This document shows positions 33,564 through 44,613 of a stretch of DNA of 64,000 bases, one piece after another (the stretch's first letter is position 1; every line of letters starts with the position of its first letter). The stretch spans positions 100,550,496 to 100,614,495 of the forward strand of contig OW240913.1 of assembly GCA_933207985.1 (NCBI GenBank). The letters run 5' to 3'. The notes beneath the pieces are model-generated. The model was not told where the DNA came from. It saw nothing but the letters and a program-made list of their open reading frames with translations, and made no database searches. This DNA comes from Pelobates cultripes (taxonomy: Eukaryota; Chordata; Amphibia; Anura; Pelobatidae). The position numbers and the translations under genes were made by a program.

Positions 33564-34945
33564 GAGGAGTACCCTTTAATAAAACGTCTGTAATAATTAG
33601 AAAATCCAAGAAATCTTTGTATGGCTTTGAGTCCCTTAGGTAAAGGCCAATCTAAAATCGATTTTAGTTTGGTCGGTCCATCATAAACCCGTCTTTGGAA
33701 ATTACGTAACCTAAGAAAGTTACCTGAGACTGGTCAAAGCTACATTTTTCCAATTTACAATACAATCCATGTTGTAAAAGTTTCTGTAATACCTTTCTGA
33801 CTTGTCTATGATGTGAATTAATGTCTCTAGAATGGATTAATATATCATCCAAATATACAATTACACATTCATGTTGGAATTCTCTAAGAACTTCATTGAT
33901 CAAGTCTTTAGAGACGGCCGGGGCGTTACAAAGCCCAAACGGCATTACGGTATACTCATAATGCCCGTAACGGGTATTAAATGCTGTCATCCATTCATCT
34001 CCTTGTTTAATTCGCACTAAGTTATATGCTCCTCTTAAGTCAAGTTTAGTAAAAATACTCGAGCCCTTTAGTCTGTCAAAGAGTTCAGTAATCAAAGGAA
34101 TAGGCATTTCTGATAGTAATTTTGTTCAATCCCCGATAGTCTATACAAGGACGTAAGGTACCGTCTTTCTTTTCTACAAAAAAGAAACCCGCCCCCGCCG
34201 GAGAAGAAGACTTTCTAATAAATCCCTTGTCTAAATTCTCCTTGATATATTCCTCTAAAACTAAGTTTTGGTGGATAGAGGGTATACCGTACCCCTGGGA
34301 GGCATAGTACCAGGGAAAAGTTTAATAGAACAGTCATAAGACCGGTGGGGAGGTAAAGTATCCGCCTTACCCTTGTCAAATACAGATTTGAGGTCTAGAT
34401 ATTGTAATGGTATCTGAACGTCTGTGGATTGGGAAGTGTTAGTATAAGAGTTTACGGGGCAAACAGAAGTAACTCTCTGCAGACATTCTTTCCTACAACC
34501 CATACCCCAAGAAACGATTTCTCCACCCTCCCAGTCAATCTGAGGGTTGTGTCTCTTGAGCCAAGAATATCCTAGAACCACCGGGACTGCCGGGGAGGAA
34601 ATTAACAGAAGGGAAATCAACTCTTCGTGGAAAATACCAACAGTAAGCTTAACGGGTTCGGTCTCATGGAATATTACTGGTTCAGATAAAGGTCTACCAT
34701 CTATGGCCTCAACGGCCAAGGGTGTATCTCTCAATTGGAATGGGATACAATGCTTATTAGCGAAAGTTTGGTCTATAAAGATTTCTGCTGCTCCAGAATC
34801 TAATAATGCCATCGTAGAAATAAACCCCTTTTCCCAAGCTAGAGAGACAGGAATCAGAAGCCTATGGTCTTTTTTATTATGCATAGAGGACAGTAATGAA
34901 ACACCTAAGGCCCGTCCTCTAAGGGAACTTAGGTGCGAGCGTTTC
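33564..34945 (-). pseudogene. pol: Ty3/gypsy pol: protease and partial reverse transcriptase
   Basis: Protease region: an active-site DSGA in the context MALLDSGAAEIFIDQ (near 34800). It would cleave the polyprotein. Reverse transcriptase: [16 protein letters not shown] near 34160, [15 protein letters not shown] (near 34040), MPFGLCNAP, the catalytic YLDD (near 33860) and FLGYVIS, ending at the gap. Pol lies in the -1 frame relative to gag. Breaks: a one-base loss near 34270, where the protease-side frame ends STKT, and a second frame change near 34110 just before the [12 protein letters not shown] motif. The catalytic boxes themselves remain intact. The C-terminal pol domains are not available. 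Confidence 0.9.
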
Positions 34946-35842
34946 CCGGACGATTAGGGCAACTAAGACGTAGGTGACCTCTCTGCCCGCAGTATAAACA
35001 AAGACCCTCCCTTCTTCTGTACTGTCTCTCAGCCTCAGATAAGTGAGTATTACCTATTTGCATAGGTTCTGGTGGAGTAGGATTATAGGAGTCAGGGTTC
35101 TGAAATGAGGGAGCGAGTCTTACAGGAAGTCTAGTAACTCTTTCCCAAGTGTTCTGCCTCTGTCTCATGCGTTCATCTATTCTGGAAATGAAGGATATTA
35201 AATCCTCTAAATTTTCCGGAAGTTCTCTTGTGGCAATTTCATCTAAAATTTCATCAGACAACCCATTCAAGAAAACATCCATAAAAGCTTGTTCGTTCCA
35301 TTTCACTTCTGCTGCCAATGATCTAAACTCTAAAGCATATTCTACAAGGGTCCTATCTTGTTGTTTAAGGCGTAACAGGGATCTGGCCGCATTAATCTTC
35401 CTCCCTGGGGGGTCAAAGGTTCTTCTAAAAGCCGTGACAAACGCAGTGTAGTTGTAGACTAAAGGATTGTCATTCTCCCAAAGGGGATTGGCCCATCTAA
35501 GTGCTTTATCTATTAGCAGGGTTATAATAAAGCCTACCTTAGCCCTGTCAGTGGGTAAGCCCGGGGTTGTAGTTCGAAATGTATACTTATCTGGTTTAAA
35601 AAACCACGACAAGCATCAGGCGAACCCCCATATCGTAATGGTGACGTGACATGGGAAGATGCGCCTACAGTGGCTACTTCCAAACCAGTACTTAGCGAGT
35701 GGCTAGCAGTGGAACGTATTTCTTCAGACTGGGTACTGGAGCGTGTCAACAAAGTTTGTAGCGCTAAAGCCATTTGGTCCATTCTATGGTCCATGGCCTC
35801 AAATCTGGGGTCAGGAGGACTAGCACCTGCAGGATCCATCAT
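34929..35842 (-). pseudogene. gag: Ty3/gypsy gag with CCHC zinc knuckle, one frameshift
   Basis: Starts MMDPAGASPPDPRFEAMDHR just inside the primer site. The capsid-like part includes the typical RRTFDPPG and FLNGLSDEILDEIATRELP segments. The C-terminus has the nucleic-acid-binding knuckle CLYCGQRGHLRLSC, which fits C-X2-C-X4-H-X4-C. The protein would form the particle and bind element RNA. A one-base loss near 35545 splits the frame (35842-35534 and 35612-34929). Total size of about 300 residues fits sushi-like gag proteins. Gag ends at a TAA at 34929 that is overlapped by pol. Confidence 0.9.
34940..34946 (-). promoter_or_regulatory. GGGAAAC -1 ribosomal frameshift site at the gag-pol overlap
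   Basis: On the minus strand the gag codons read CCG GGA AAC a few codons before the gag stop, giving the heptamer G GGA AAC in the X XXY YYZ register. Slipping back one base enters the frame that continues through RSHLSSLRGRALG into protease. The same heptamer is established as the slip site of PEG10. Downstream pseudoknot structure was not evaluated. Confidence 0.75.
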
Positions 35843-35843
35843 G

Positions 35844-35853
35844 GCCCTGTCGT
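35844..35853 (-). other. Primer binding site of self-priming type
   Basis: Two bases after the LTR end the sense strand reads ACGACAGGGC. This is perfectly complementary to GCCCTGTCGT, which lies at the predicted 5' end of the transcript in the LTR (36126-36117). It does not begin with TGG, so a tRNA primer is unlikely. Self-priming is established for Tf1 and was proposed for vertebrate sushi-like elements. Confidence 0.7.
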
Positions 35854-35855
35854 AA

Positions 35856-36388
35856 TGTCAGGAAACTGACAGGGATCCAATACGCAGAGTGCGCACAGAA
35901 GGAGGTACGTATACCGGACCTTAGAATGGCCGGACTAACGTAAGGACAAGCAAGAATAGTCAAAAGGTAAGCCGAGGTCAAGGGAGCCGGAGGACAGGTA
36001 AGCGAGATACAAGCCGAGTCAAAGGAGAGGAGAGGACAACAGGACAAAAGACAAGCAAGGGTCAAAACCGGAAACACAAGATAAAGAACGCGCTGAGTGA
36101 CTAGCAAGCTAGAACCACGACAGGGCAATGAGCAGTAGTAAAGGTTTCCTTTAAATACCCTGTTACCTAAATAGAGACCACGCCCCAAAAGGTCCGGAAT
36201 AGCGGTTCCCGGCACTTTATGCAAATGCCGACGTCATGACGTCGACGCTAGCCGTCGCGTCATAAAAGGGGGAGGAGCTAGCGCGGCCGGCGCGAAAACG
36301 GCCGGAATATGCCGAAATGCTAAGGGAAGGGAGCCCCTAAGCAGAGAGGATGTCCTCCCTGGATACATCACCCACAGGTACCCTGACA
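35856..36388 (-). repeat. 5' LTR of the Ty3/gypsy element (533 bp)
   Basis: Sense strand begins TGTCAGGGTACC and ends TTTCCTGACA. It shares the TATACCGGACCTTAGAATGG block (near 35911), the ACGACAGGGC block and overall order with the solo LTRs at 11572-12021 and 41948-42468, so three members of related LTR families occur in the window in the same orientation. Confidence 0.92.
36117..36157 (-). promoter_or_regulatory. LTR core promoter: TATA box and predicted transcript start
   Basis: TATTTAA on the minus strand (36157-36151) is followed 31 bases later by GCCCTGTCGTGG starting at 36126. The same TATA-to-GCCCTGT spacing of 30-31 bases is kept in both solo LTRs (11881/11851 and 42246/42216), supporting this as the start site region. 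Confidence 0.65.
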
Positions 36389-36413
36389 TATAGTGAGTAC
36401 AGTGTCCCTTTAA
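36389..36413. mobile_element. End of a TTAA-type MITE abutting the gypsy LTR
   Basis: TATAGTGAGTACAGTGTCCC followed by TTTAA resembles the right terminus of the TTAAAGGGACACTATAG MITEs. The gypsy LTR starts directly next to it, suggesting insertion into a MITE whose other part lies beyond the gap. Confidence 0.4.
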
Positions 36414-36789
36414 TAATGAGTATAAAAGGAATCCAATAGGTGAGCAAGTATATGAAGACAACAGTAGTTAAACTGGTGGGCTGAGAATGTGTTCCTTATT
36501 AATATAGTGGAGGCTAAGCCAGTGGATAATGAAAGAATGAAGGGTTATACAGAAAAAATGCCAGGTATGACAACTGAAATACATTTCCGCCAGTGTGCTA
36601 TGTATGAAGATTCATTTCTCATCATATCTGATCATATATAAAATCTAAAAATTATAATGCAAATGGTAGTGTGAATTTACTCTGTAATGTAATGGTACGT
36701 GAGAATCAGAGAAGCAGTATACAAACATATAATACCATTCATATTACAAATATTTGTATATGATATATTCTCACACATATATACTCCTT

Positions 36790-37300
36790 ACCATACACAC
36801 ATTAAAAAATATATTAAAATGAAATAACATAATAGATACAGACTGCGGCAAAACAAATCAGAAAAGTATAAAAGACAACAGGCAACCAAAGATAAAATAT
36901 TTAGTCCAAATGTTCTTCTGATGGTCTAAGTTGAGTTATGTGGTTGGATCCGTCCTCATAAGTTGCATATGAAAGAAATGGGGGGAAAAGGGGATACTGT
37001 CACTACCAGAGTTTGTATGATAGCTCTATGACATGTGAGTGGGCACTTCTGCACTTGTGTTGTTTGTTATCCACTTGTGCTACATACTAAATACTACAGT
37101 ATTCCTTTTTTCTTTCATATGCACATAAGGATGGATCCAACCACATAAGAACTCAGGCCATCAGAAGAACATTGGGACTTTATTATTTATCATTGATTGC
37201 CTGTTGTCATTTATACTCTGTTGATTTGTCTTTTATACATTGCTGATATGTTCAGGTTCAACCTGTTTCCTGTATCTTTTGTGTTATTTCATTTTGTTGG
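36790..37300. repeat. Large imperfect inverted repeat (foldback)
   Basis: The left arm ending CATATGAAAG at 36975 and the right arm starting CTTTCATATG at 37112 are inverted copies over roughly 130-180 bases. Shared words include GGATCCAACCACATAA, CATCAGAAGAACATT, GCCTGTTGTC and GTTATTTCATTTT. The loop is about 136 bases. There is no reading frame. Confidence 0.75.
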
Positions 37301-38100
37301 GACATAGAGGGGTCCCTATACCTAGTGTTTGCTACTCTTTGTAAATCGTTTTAGTATGCCTACAAAATCCTTATCCATTTTCTGTAACTATTATAATTTA
37401 ACAAAATGGATTTGTTAAGAACGATCTTTAAAATTATGTTTTTGGAACAACTGAAACCAATCAAAAAATGTATGGCATATAACTGGCCCTAGTCCTGTTT
37501 GTTTTGCATTTTTTGGAACCAAATGAAGGAAACAAATATCAGCAAGTTTATAATTAAGCTTCTAGTTCAGAGAAGACTTGCTAGGAAGTATTCCCAAGTA
37601 TAGAATCAGTTGGTATTACAGCTTATACTTATTATTTATATTATAATTCATCTTACATGCCAGACAATATTTAAACTGTATTTTTTTCCAATCTTTTTTT
37701 ATAGTAGTGCAAGCATTAACAGGTGAGCTAGACACGCCATGACATCGATATCAAGCTTAGTAACAACAAGTAATACATCATGGCATGTAGAACATTAACA
37801 CATTTTTCTTTGTAAAAACTAATGCAAGACTGTGTGCAGGTCAGAGAATGATTAACGTTGAGAAAAACATGCAATATAAACAAGCGTTGTCAGGCTGGGA
37901 AATGTAAGCATTTTAGCAGTAGAGTGTTGCAAGAATTAGGGACCACTGGGAGCAAGAATATTGGCATGGTCCTACTAAGTGCAAGAGTGTACCTCTGAGG
38001 TTTGTCAAGGTATAGAAGATTCTACTTTCCCCATAGGGCTATCGTTTAAACACAGAGGGGGTTGACAGAGGTGGCCATTGCATTTAGTGGGTTATCAACT
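37301..38100. other. No feature recognised
   Basis: AT-rich sequence without transposon ends, open frames of note or RNA-like structure that I could support. Confidence 0.5.
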
Positions 38101-38103
38101 GGA

Positions 38104-38540
38104 TTTCTCACATGGCGGCACCTAAACTACTAGCAAGCAGTCTAATTACAGTCAGCCAATGCCTTGTCTTGGCAGGGTGTCCACAGGAACATGTAGGCTG
38201 CGGAGGATGACAGGGCAGTGCAGGTGGGTCCAGACTTCTCTCCAGTCCCAGGCCTGTGTGGAGGGCGGCATCAGTGAACCACAGGCTCGGTAGCTGTGTG
38301 AGTCCAAGACTTTCCCATGTCGGGCGCAGCGAGAGACCCAGAGGGTCATCCGCCGCCAGCAGCAGGCTAACCTCTTGCGAGGTGCACTCCACCATAGAGC
38401 TGCAATCTCTTCCGGGTGGCGTGGAAGTAGAAGGGGATGTAGGCCTATCCGCCATCTTGTGAGTTTCACCACTCAGGATGGATGATCTGCACTGGGTTAC
38501 CATGGCCCACAGTGGGGACCGCGATAACCCCCACCGGTCC
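38104..38540 (-). other. GC-rich block with a 131-codon minus-strand frame, unassigned
   Basis: A compositional island in AT-rich surroundings. On the minus strand, 38503-38108 encodes a 131-residue frame with an internal KMADRPTSPSTSTPPG segment. A second overlapping frame is open across the same bases (38472-38152). Next to it, minus-strand GGGGACCGGTGGGGGTTATC precedes the frame. This looks like the 5' region of a retroelement rather than a host exon, but I do not recognise the family. The short CAATTGTTTAGCAATTG palindrome follows at 38540. Confidence 0.3.
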
Positions 38541-39957
38541 CCAATTGTTTAGCAATTGAAACAATAAAATAGATTACAAACAATGTATGTTAGGAGAATG
38601 GTAAGCATTAAGATAGAAAATCAAATCACTAAATAGCAAACACGCAGTATGGTCCACTGGAAATGGAAAGAAAGTGTTGGGGAGCACTATGTATCATATA
38701 ATAAACCAAATCAGCAAAATCAAGGCCAAATCAGGCCAAAGGTTTAGAAAGGCTGTCTAAAATAGCATCCTTCTATGTAACTGTCAATCCACAAAGTGAG
38801 TCACAGTAAGAGCCTGATTAAAGTAGCGAGAACATGGGTGAAATTAAGCTTGTTGGCCTAAAATGTTTAAAATAGCTTATTTTCACTGGAGCTTGCTACA
38901 CTGCAAGGATATTAAATATTCAGAGAGGGGTAAGTGTTAAATGAAAGAAAACCCAATTGGTAACATATGAACATGATAGATATGTCAGCAACCATAATGA
39001 AATGGGTCAGGAATAAGGGAAAGAATTTACATGTCAATGGTTATGGATCACGTGTGGCATATAGCAAACCTTACATTGATCCATGTGGACTCTGAAATCT
39101 CCCTCCTGTGTGAGTGCAATGTAACATATCTGGCTTTGCTTTGAGTGTGGGCACACAATAGGAAACACAGCCATCAGTCATTCTAAATACTGTGCAGTGA
39201 ATGGGAAACAATAAATATAAAGAAATGACAATTCCAATATATAGCAATCGCAGTATGGAATATCTTTGGGCCTATTTTGATTGAAAAAGAAAAAGGTCCA
39301 GGCACTCCAAAGTTCAATAAGGCACATTTATTTGGAACAAAGTGAATCCAGCAATGTTTTAACCCTACAATCAGTCTTTGTCAATCCTATTGTGGACCTA
39401 TTTCAAGGCATGAACCTGGAGCTGCTGCTCTAATAGACCCAAAGTTAATGTGGACAGAGACCTCTTAGGAAAAACCTTAAGTGAAAGATTACCCGAAGAG
39501 TGACAATGTCAGGCATTGTGACAGGCCAAGTATAAAAATCCTCATGGAACAGACTGTAATCTGTGTATTGCAAAGGATCATTGCTCGGCTTTCACTGGAG
39601 TTCGATACATAAAACAGCTTTATAAGCATCAAGTGCTTCAGCTATTTCTTTAGCCAGGGTAAAACAGGCCTTTATTAATCACAAAAGTGGGTCACTGAAT
39701 GAGAGGAGAGCATATTACCCTTATCAATATATATATATATATATATTACCCATATCATACCTGAACTATAACAGCCCTCTGATGCTTTCTGACAACAGTG
39801 CTTCAAACTGCTACTACAATTCCAGAATCCAGAAATATGTTTAAAAAGGGTTAACATAATACATGGCATACTGACTCCTATCATTTTTGCCACTATAAGT
39901 AAACTAGCAGCAAAGAAGCTTAAAGAAAGAAAATAGATTAGTAGACACAGGCAGGCA
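38541..39957. other. No gene recognised
   Basis: AT-rich. A segment near 39295-39400 (AGGCACTCCAAAGTTCAATA, then GCAATGTTTTAACCC) resembles a dispersed frog repeat, but its limits are unclear. A short (TA)n tract lies at 39726-39747. Confidence 0.45.
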
Positions 39958-39994
<37 letters not shown>

Positions 39995-40004
39995 TAGGCA
40001 GATG

Positions 40005-40062
<58 letters not shown>

Positions 40063-40100
40063 CAGACAAACAGAAAGACAGACAGATAGATAGACAGACT

Positions 40101-40154
<54 letters not shown>

Positions 40155-40178
40155 TAGCTGGATAGATAGATAGATAGT

Positions 40179-40226
<48 letters not shown>

Positions 40227-40270
40227 CAGACAAACAGAAAGACAGACAGATAGATAGACAGACTGATAGA

Positions 40271-40306
<36 letters not shown>

Positions 40307-40325
40307 TAGCTGGATAGATAGATAT

Positions 40326-40378
<53 letters not shown>

Positions 40379-40380
40379 CT

Positions 40381-40453
<73 letters not shown>

Positions 40454-40495
40454 CTGGATAGATAGATAGATAGACTGATAGACAGACTGATAGAG

Positions 40496-40529
<34 letters not shown>
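39958..40529. repeat. (GATA)n/(GACA)n microsatellite, about 570 bp
   Basis: Long runs of GATA interspersed with GACA blocks. Larger segments containing GACAGACAAACAGAAAGACA recur at about 40060 and 40225, showing higher-order duplication. The long frames over it (Tyr-Leu-Ser-Ile repeats) are artefacts. Confidence 0.98.
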
Positions 40530-40718
40530 CGGATGTATGGAGTAGCCTTCCAGCTGAAGTGGTATAGGTTAACACAGTAAAGGAGTTTAAGCATGCGTGG
40601 GATAAGCATAAGGCTATCCTAACTATAAGATAAGGCCAGGGACTAATGAAAGTATTTAGAAAATTGGGCAGACTAGATGGGACGAATGGTTCTTATCTGC
40701 CATCACATTCTATGTTTC

Positions 40719-40722
<4 letters not shown>
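40530..40722 (+). mobile_element. Degenerate retroelement 3'-tail-like unit within the microsatellite
   Basis: Read in one plus-strand frame it gives [46 protein letters not shown] and NGSYLPSHSM with two stops between them. Coding-like conservation in a unit that ends directly in a tetranucleotide repeat is reminiscent of the 3' tails of CR1/L2-type LINEs. The family assignment is inference. Confidence 0.45.
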
Positions 40723-40754
<32 letters not shown>

Positions 40755-40768
40755 TATAGATAGATAGA
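40722..40768. repeat. (GATA)n, second tract
   Basis: GATA repeats directly following the retroelement-like unit, then GAATATTATACA and ATCTATATTTATGG, the same words that flank the GATA tract at 53848-54030. Confidence 0.95.
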
Positions 40769-41947
40769 ATATTATACAATATAATCTATATTTATGGAGG
40801 ACAAGAGAAAATGTGTCCATAAAATAAGACATCTAGCATTTTACAACTCAGCTACATGGTTTAATGTTAGCATACTAACAGCATTTCCAGCTAATTATGA
40901 AAAAAATTATCCAACATGCTGTGTTGCAAAATATTAATGATATATAATCAGGATCAAGTGAACTAGTTCAAAGAACTTGAAAAGAGTGCATTGGGTTTTG
41001 AGTTTAATGTAGTTTGTTGTAAGTTTTAATGGCCCAACAAGGGAATTCTGCACTTGTACATTGGTATATTTGCATTAATGGCATTTTTGTTTTCTTGATT
41101 TAAATTTCTCGAATTTACTGATGAGTACAAGCGGTGTACCAAGCTTTCTGTAGTCTACTTCACAGTACAATATGAAATTAGTGAGTCGTATTTGTCCACT
41201 TCCAGACATCTAGGAGCATAGGGGACAGGGTTTGAGAATAATAAATGTTTTTTACAGAGTAGAGAGTTCTTTGTTTTCTTTTAGACTCCCACCACAGATA
41301 GAGGATCACTATACATACCAAGCTAAGGACACCCTGCCATCTGAAAAGTAGGTAAATGTTGTAAGTGTAGAGCTTTTTACCCCTGAGCTAGGTTGATTAG
41401 CTCAGTAATATGTGAGTGGTTTCATTCAGAGTTTTATTTAATATATTGGATTACAGTGTCACACTATGAGAATTTAATTTCTTTCTAGGACATTATTTCT
41501 ACATTGTGGCCCCCTTTTTTGGAGTGACAGACATTTAGACTTTGGACGACTTTACATCTGTATGTAGCGCTACACCTTTTTGTATTTGGTTTATGTTTTG
41601 TGTGCGAGGAAAGATTACACGTGGTGATATAGCAGCAATTATACGTCCATTTACTCAATACTTTGTTGATTTAATAGAGCGCCAATATATAGTTTAATAG
41701 TTCCAGCTATACTTAGTCATGTCTGCTCAGGTCTCTCTCATCTGCTATAGAGGCTGCGGCTATATTGGAACATACCTACACATGTGGTGGACATGTGCAA
41801 GGATTGTGTAGTTCTTGGACAAGGTATTTCAACTTTTGAGCCAGATTCTAGGCTTAAACATTAAACTGATAATAGACACAAACACACATACAACAGTGTA
41901 CACAAGGTGATTGCGCTAAACAATTAGTGTAGATGCTGCTCCCCTCA
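40769..41947. other. No gene recognised
   Basis: AT-rich, with no transposon ends. AGAGCGCCAATATATAG near 41678 weakly resembles the dispersed repeat at 26170-26245. Confidence 0.45.
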
Positions 41948-42468
41948 TGTCAGTAATCCAGAAACCTGAACACTCAGACAGAATAACAAACAAGAATATT
42001 TGCAATACCGGTCCTTAGAATGGCCGGGTTATACAAATAAGTAGAGTCAGTATACAAGTCAAGGTCAAAGGATTACAGAGATAAGGAATAACAATGAAAC
42101 AAGCTGAGGTCAAAAGATTAGAGAGCAGGATAAGCGAGAGACAAGAGCCAGTCAAGGTACCAAACAACTATACAGAAGGAGCGCGCTCTTGGGCTACCAA
42201 GAAATCACAACAGGGCAACAAGGAATAGGAGAGGTGAGTATATATAGGCATAAACTAATTGGGATTGGATGAAAGTCGTTTGGAGTTTGACACTTTTCGA
42301 AGGGGGTGCATGACCCTCCTACACTGAACCCTGACGTCATTGGTATGCGCAGAATCCCGTGGGCATATATAAAAAATCTGCACGCAAGCGTGCAGCATCC
42401 TTCGGAATACCAGGAATATTGCAGCACTCGGAGCTGAGCCGTCTGGTAAGATGGCTGAAAGCCTGACA
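41948..42468 (-). mobile_element. Solo LTR, Ty3/gypsy, with perfect 5-bp TSD
   Basis: Starts TGTCAGTAATCC and ends AGCCTGACA, flanked by CCTCA on both sides (41943-41947 and 42469-42473). It contains ACCGGTCCTTAGAATGGCCG near 42008 and ACAACAGGGC at 42207-42216. On the minus strand a TATATATA box lies at 42246-42239, 30 bases before GCCCTGTTGT. The internal region has been lost, presumably by LTR-LTR recombination. Confidence 0.92.
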
Positions 42469-42473
42469 CCTCA

Positions 42474-44613
42474 TGCCTAAAATCACTCAGAAAGATACAA
42501 AATTTAATTATTAACCAAAATCAAAAGGAAATAGTACACCATACAAAATATGTACCTAGTGCTATGAACAATACTTATTCACTTTGTTAATATAATAATG
42601 TATCAATTTGTAAAATTATAAAAAAATAAAGATCATAGCGTAATACAGTTAGAATAAATAAAGTTGAAAGCAATAAATTGGGCACTCACACTTTTCAAAA
42701 CCAAATATAGCAGGATCTGACTGTAATAATGTTTTGTGGACCCAGGACATAATTGAAAATGTGAGAAATTTCAATGTATCCTGCCTGATAAAATATTTTA
42801 TAAATAAATAAATAAATATAATGGCATGTAGATATAACCAGTGCTTCCAGTTACTCCACTCCTTTGTCCACTATAACTAAGTAATGGAGGGACTCAAAGA
42901 TGACAGACAAATTTAATATATAAAAACAACCAAAAATAACATAAATGATATGAAATAAAAAGCATACATGTTCATACAGAATGTCTGGATAAAGGACCAT
43001 GGTACGACCTGGTAACCGCAACATATTTTTGACAATTTTTTAAAAATGTACTATATAGAATATTTGTTAAAAAATCTAATGCACTTCATTGCTGCTTGTT
43101 TAATGTAAATATTAGGCTATATTTGTATATTGTTATGACTACATTATGTTTACTATATTGATGCCATTTGCTCAAAATACAAAAAAAAAGTAAAAAATTA
43201 TATGTATTTATTTTGAACACTTTTAGAAAACAAAAAAAGTTTTTTTGCATAATTTGACTTTTCAATATAGTAGAAAATAAGTACATACGATCTTAGGCGA
43301 ATTACCAATGGCTCGTGAGCAGTAACCAATCATTCCCTGAAGTTTTGCTTAATACCATCTGCTGTTATACAATAAATAAAAAATTGATACAATGCTAAAG
43401 GATATTGAACTAATTAATAATATAAAAGAAAATAAATAATTGCGATGATACTTAGACAATTTCACAGCCAAGAAATATTTAAAGATTTCTTATAAACTGG
43501 AGCCAATAACAGTCCTTACTTTGCTGTATGGCTGAGATCCCAAGATTGCTTGATTATACTCCACGAGAGGCAGAGAATCACTCCTGACCGCATACAGTTC
43601 ATAGAATGTACATAGAAAAAGTGTTGAATATTTATAGGCACATTTGTTACAGTAAGCCAAAATCCTAATGTCTCTAAATCCCACAAAGAATCTAGAGGTA
43701 CATTTACTGTAAAACATAAAAAAATCTAAATTTAATAAATGTAATTTATTTTTTACAGTATTATATTAATATCAAATTACCAAGCAATATAATACTCTAA
43801 GGAAAACCTTGAAGAGTCTCATAGTGATGTAATTTTCCAGATTTTCTCGAAGATTCTATAAATTTACATTTAACTGCAGCCGAACGCTACATTTTCCCTT
43901 TGTTATAATTTATCTTTTTAAATTTATCAAGTAATTGGAATTAGTTCTTATTATACTGATTTGTTATCCTACATAGTAAAATCATATACATTTTATTTTA
44001 CGTTTTATTTTTGTATTGCATTAAATGTAAAATTAAATTTAGCCCATAAAGTTCTTCTTATTTAATTTTAAAACCTGTGAATTTATTTAATCTTGGAAAG
44101 AAAAGCATTTTTCTTAACTAGGGTTGAATTATTACCCTTTGAATTTCTGCAAACAGACTGAAAATTAAACCTCTCCTCCTATGTAGTAAAAAATTCTTCA
44201 AAGAAGTAAACTGTATTGCTAACAGTTAGAGATAGGCGGTGGTTCTGGTGTCACTCAGAACAATACAGAGGTTAATACAGAGGTTGAACTCCTTTATATT
44301 TTTACCAAGGTGCCTTAAAAACAAAACAAAAAAAAATAAACATTTTCATCATGTCTATTTGTCATAACCCATGTATTTGGCAATATATAATACAAATTTG
44401 TACCATATACTAATATTTTGGATGATGTGTCTGTAATTGTTACAATATCTTACAAAAATATTCATGTAAAGGATAAATAACTATAAAACATAATGTAAAA
44501 CATAGTGTATATTTACATAAATGTATTTTTTATACATTTGTCAGACATAAAATGCATGTTATTTATGTACTATTTGTGCATCCATTATTTCAGTTATGTA
44601 CCATGGAACTATT
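42474..44613. other. Very AT-rich sequence, no gene recognised
   Basis: About 2.1 kb dominated by A/T runs, with short chance frames only. Confidence 0.5.

Larger units (their letters stand above)
33564..36388 (-). mobile_element. Ty3/gypsy (sushi-like) retrotransposon, cut by an assembly gap
   Basis: Read on the minus strand: 5' LTR (36388-35856), primer site, gag with a CCHC knuckle, slip site, protease and reverse transcriptase, ending at the gap. The gag style and the GGGAAAC-mediated -1 overlap match vertebrate sushi-like metaviruses, the group from which PEG10 and RTL1 were domesticated. At least three frameshifts make this copy defective. RNase H, integrase and the 3' LTR are not in the window. 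Confidence 0.92.

Noticed and set aside
39994..40609. Long minus-strand frames of Tyr/Leu/Ser/Ile repeats
   Set aside because: They are the translation of a (GATA)n/(GACA)n microsatellite, open only because the tetranucleotide lacks stops.
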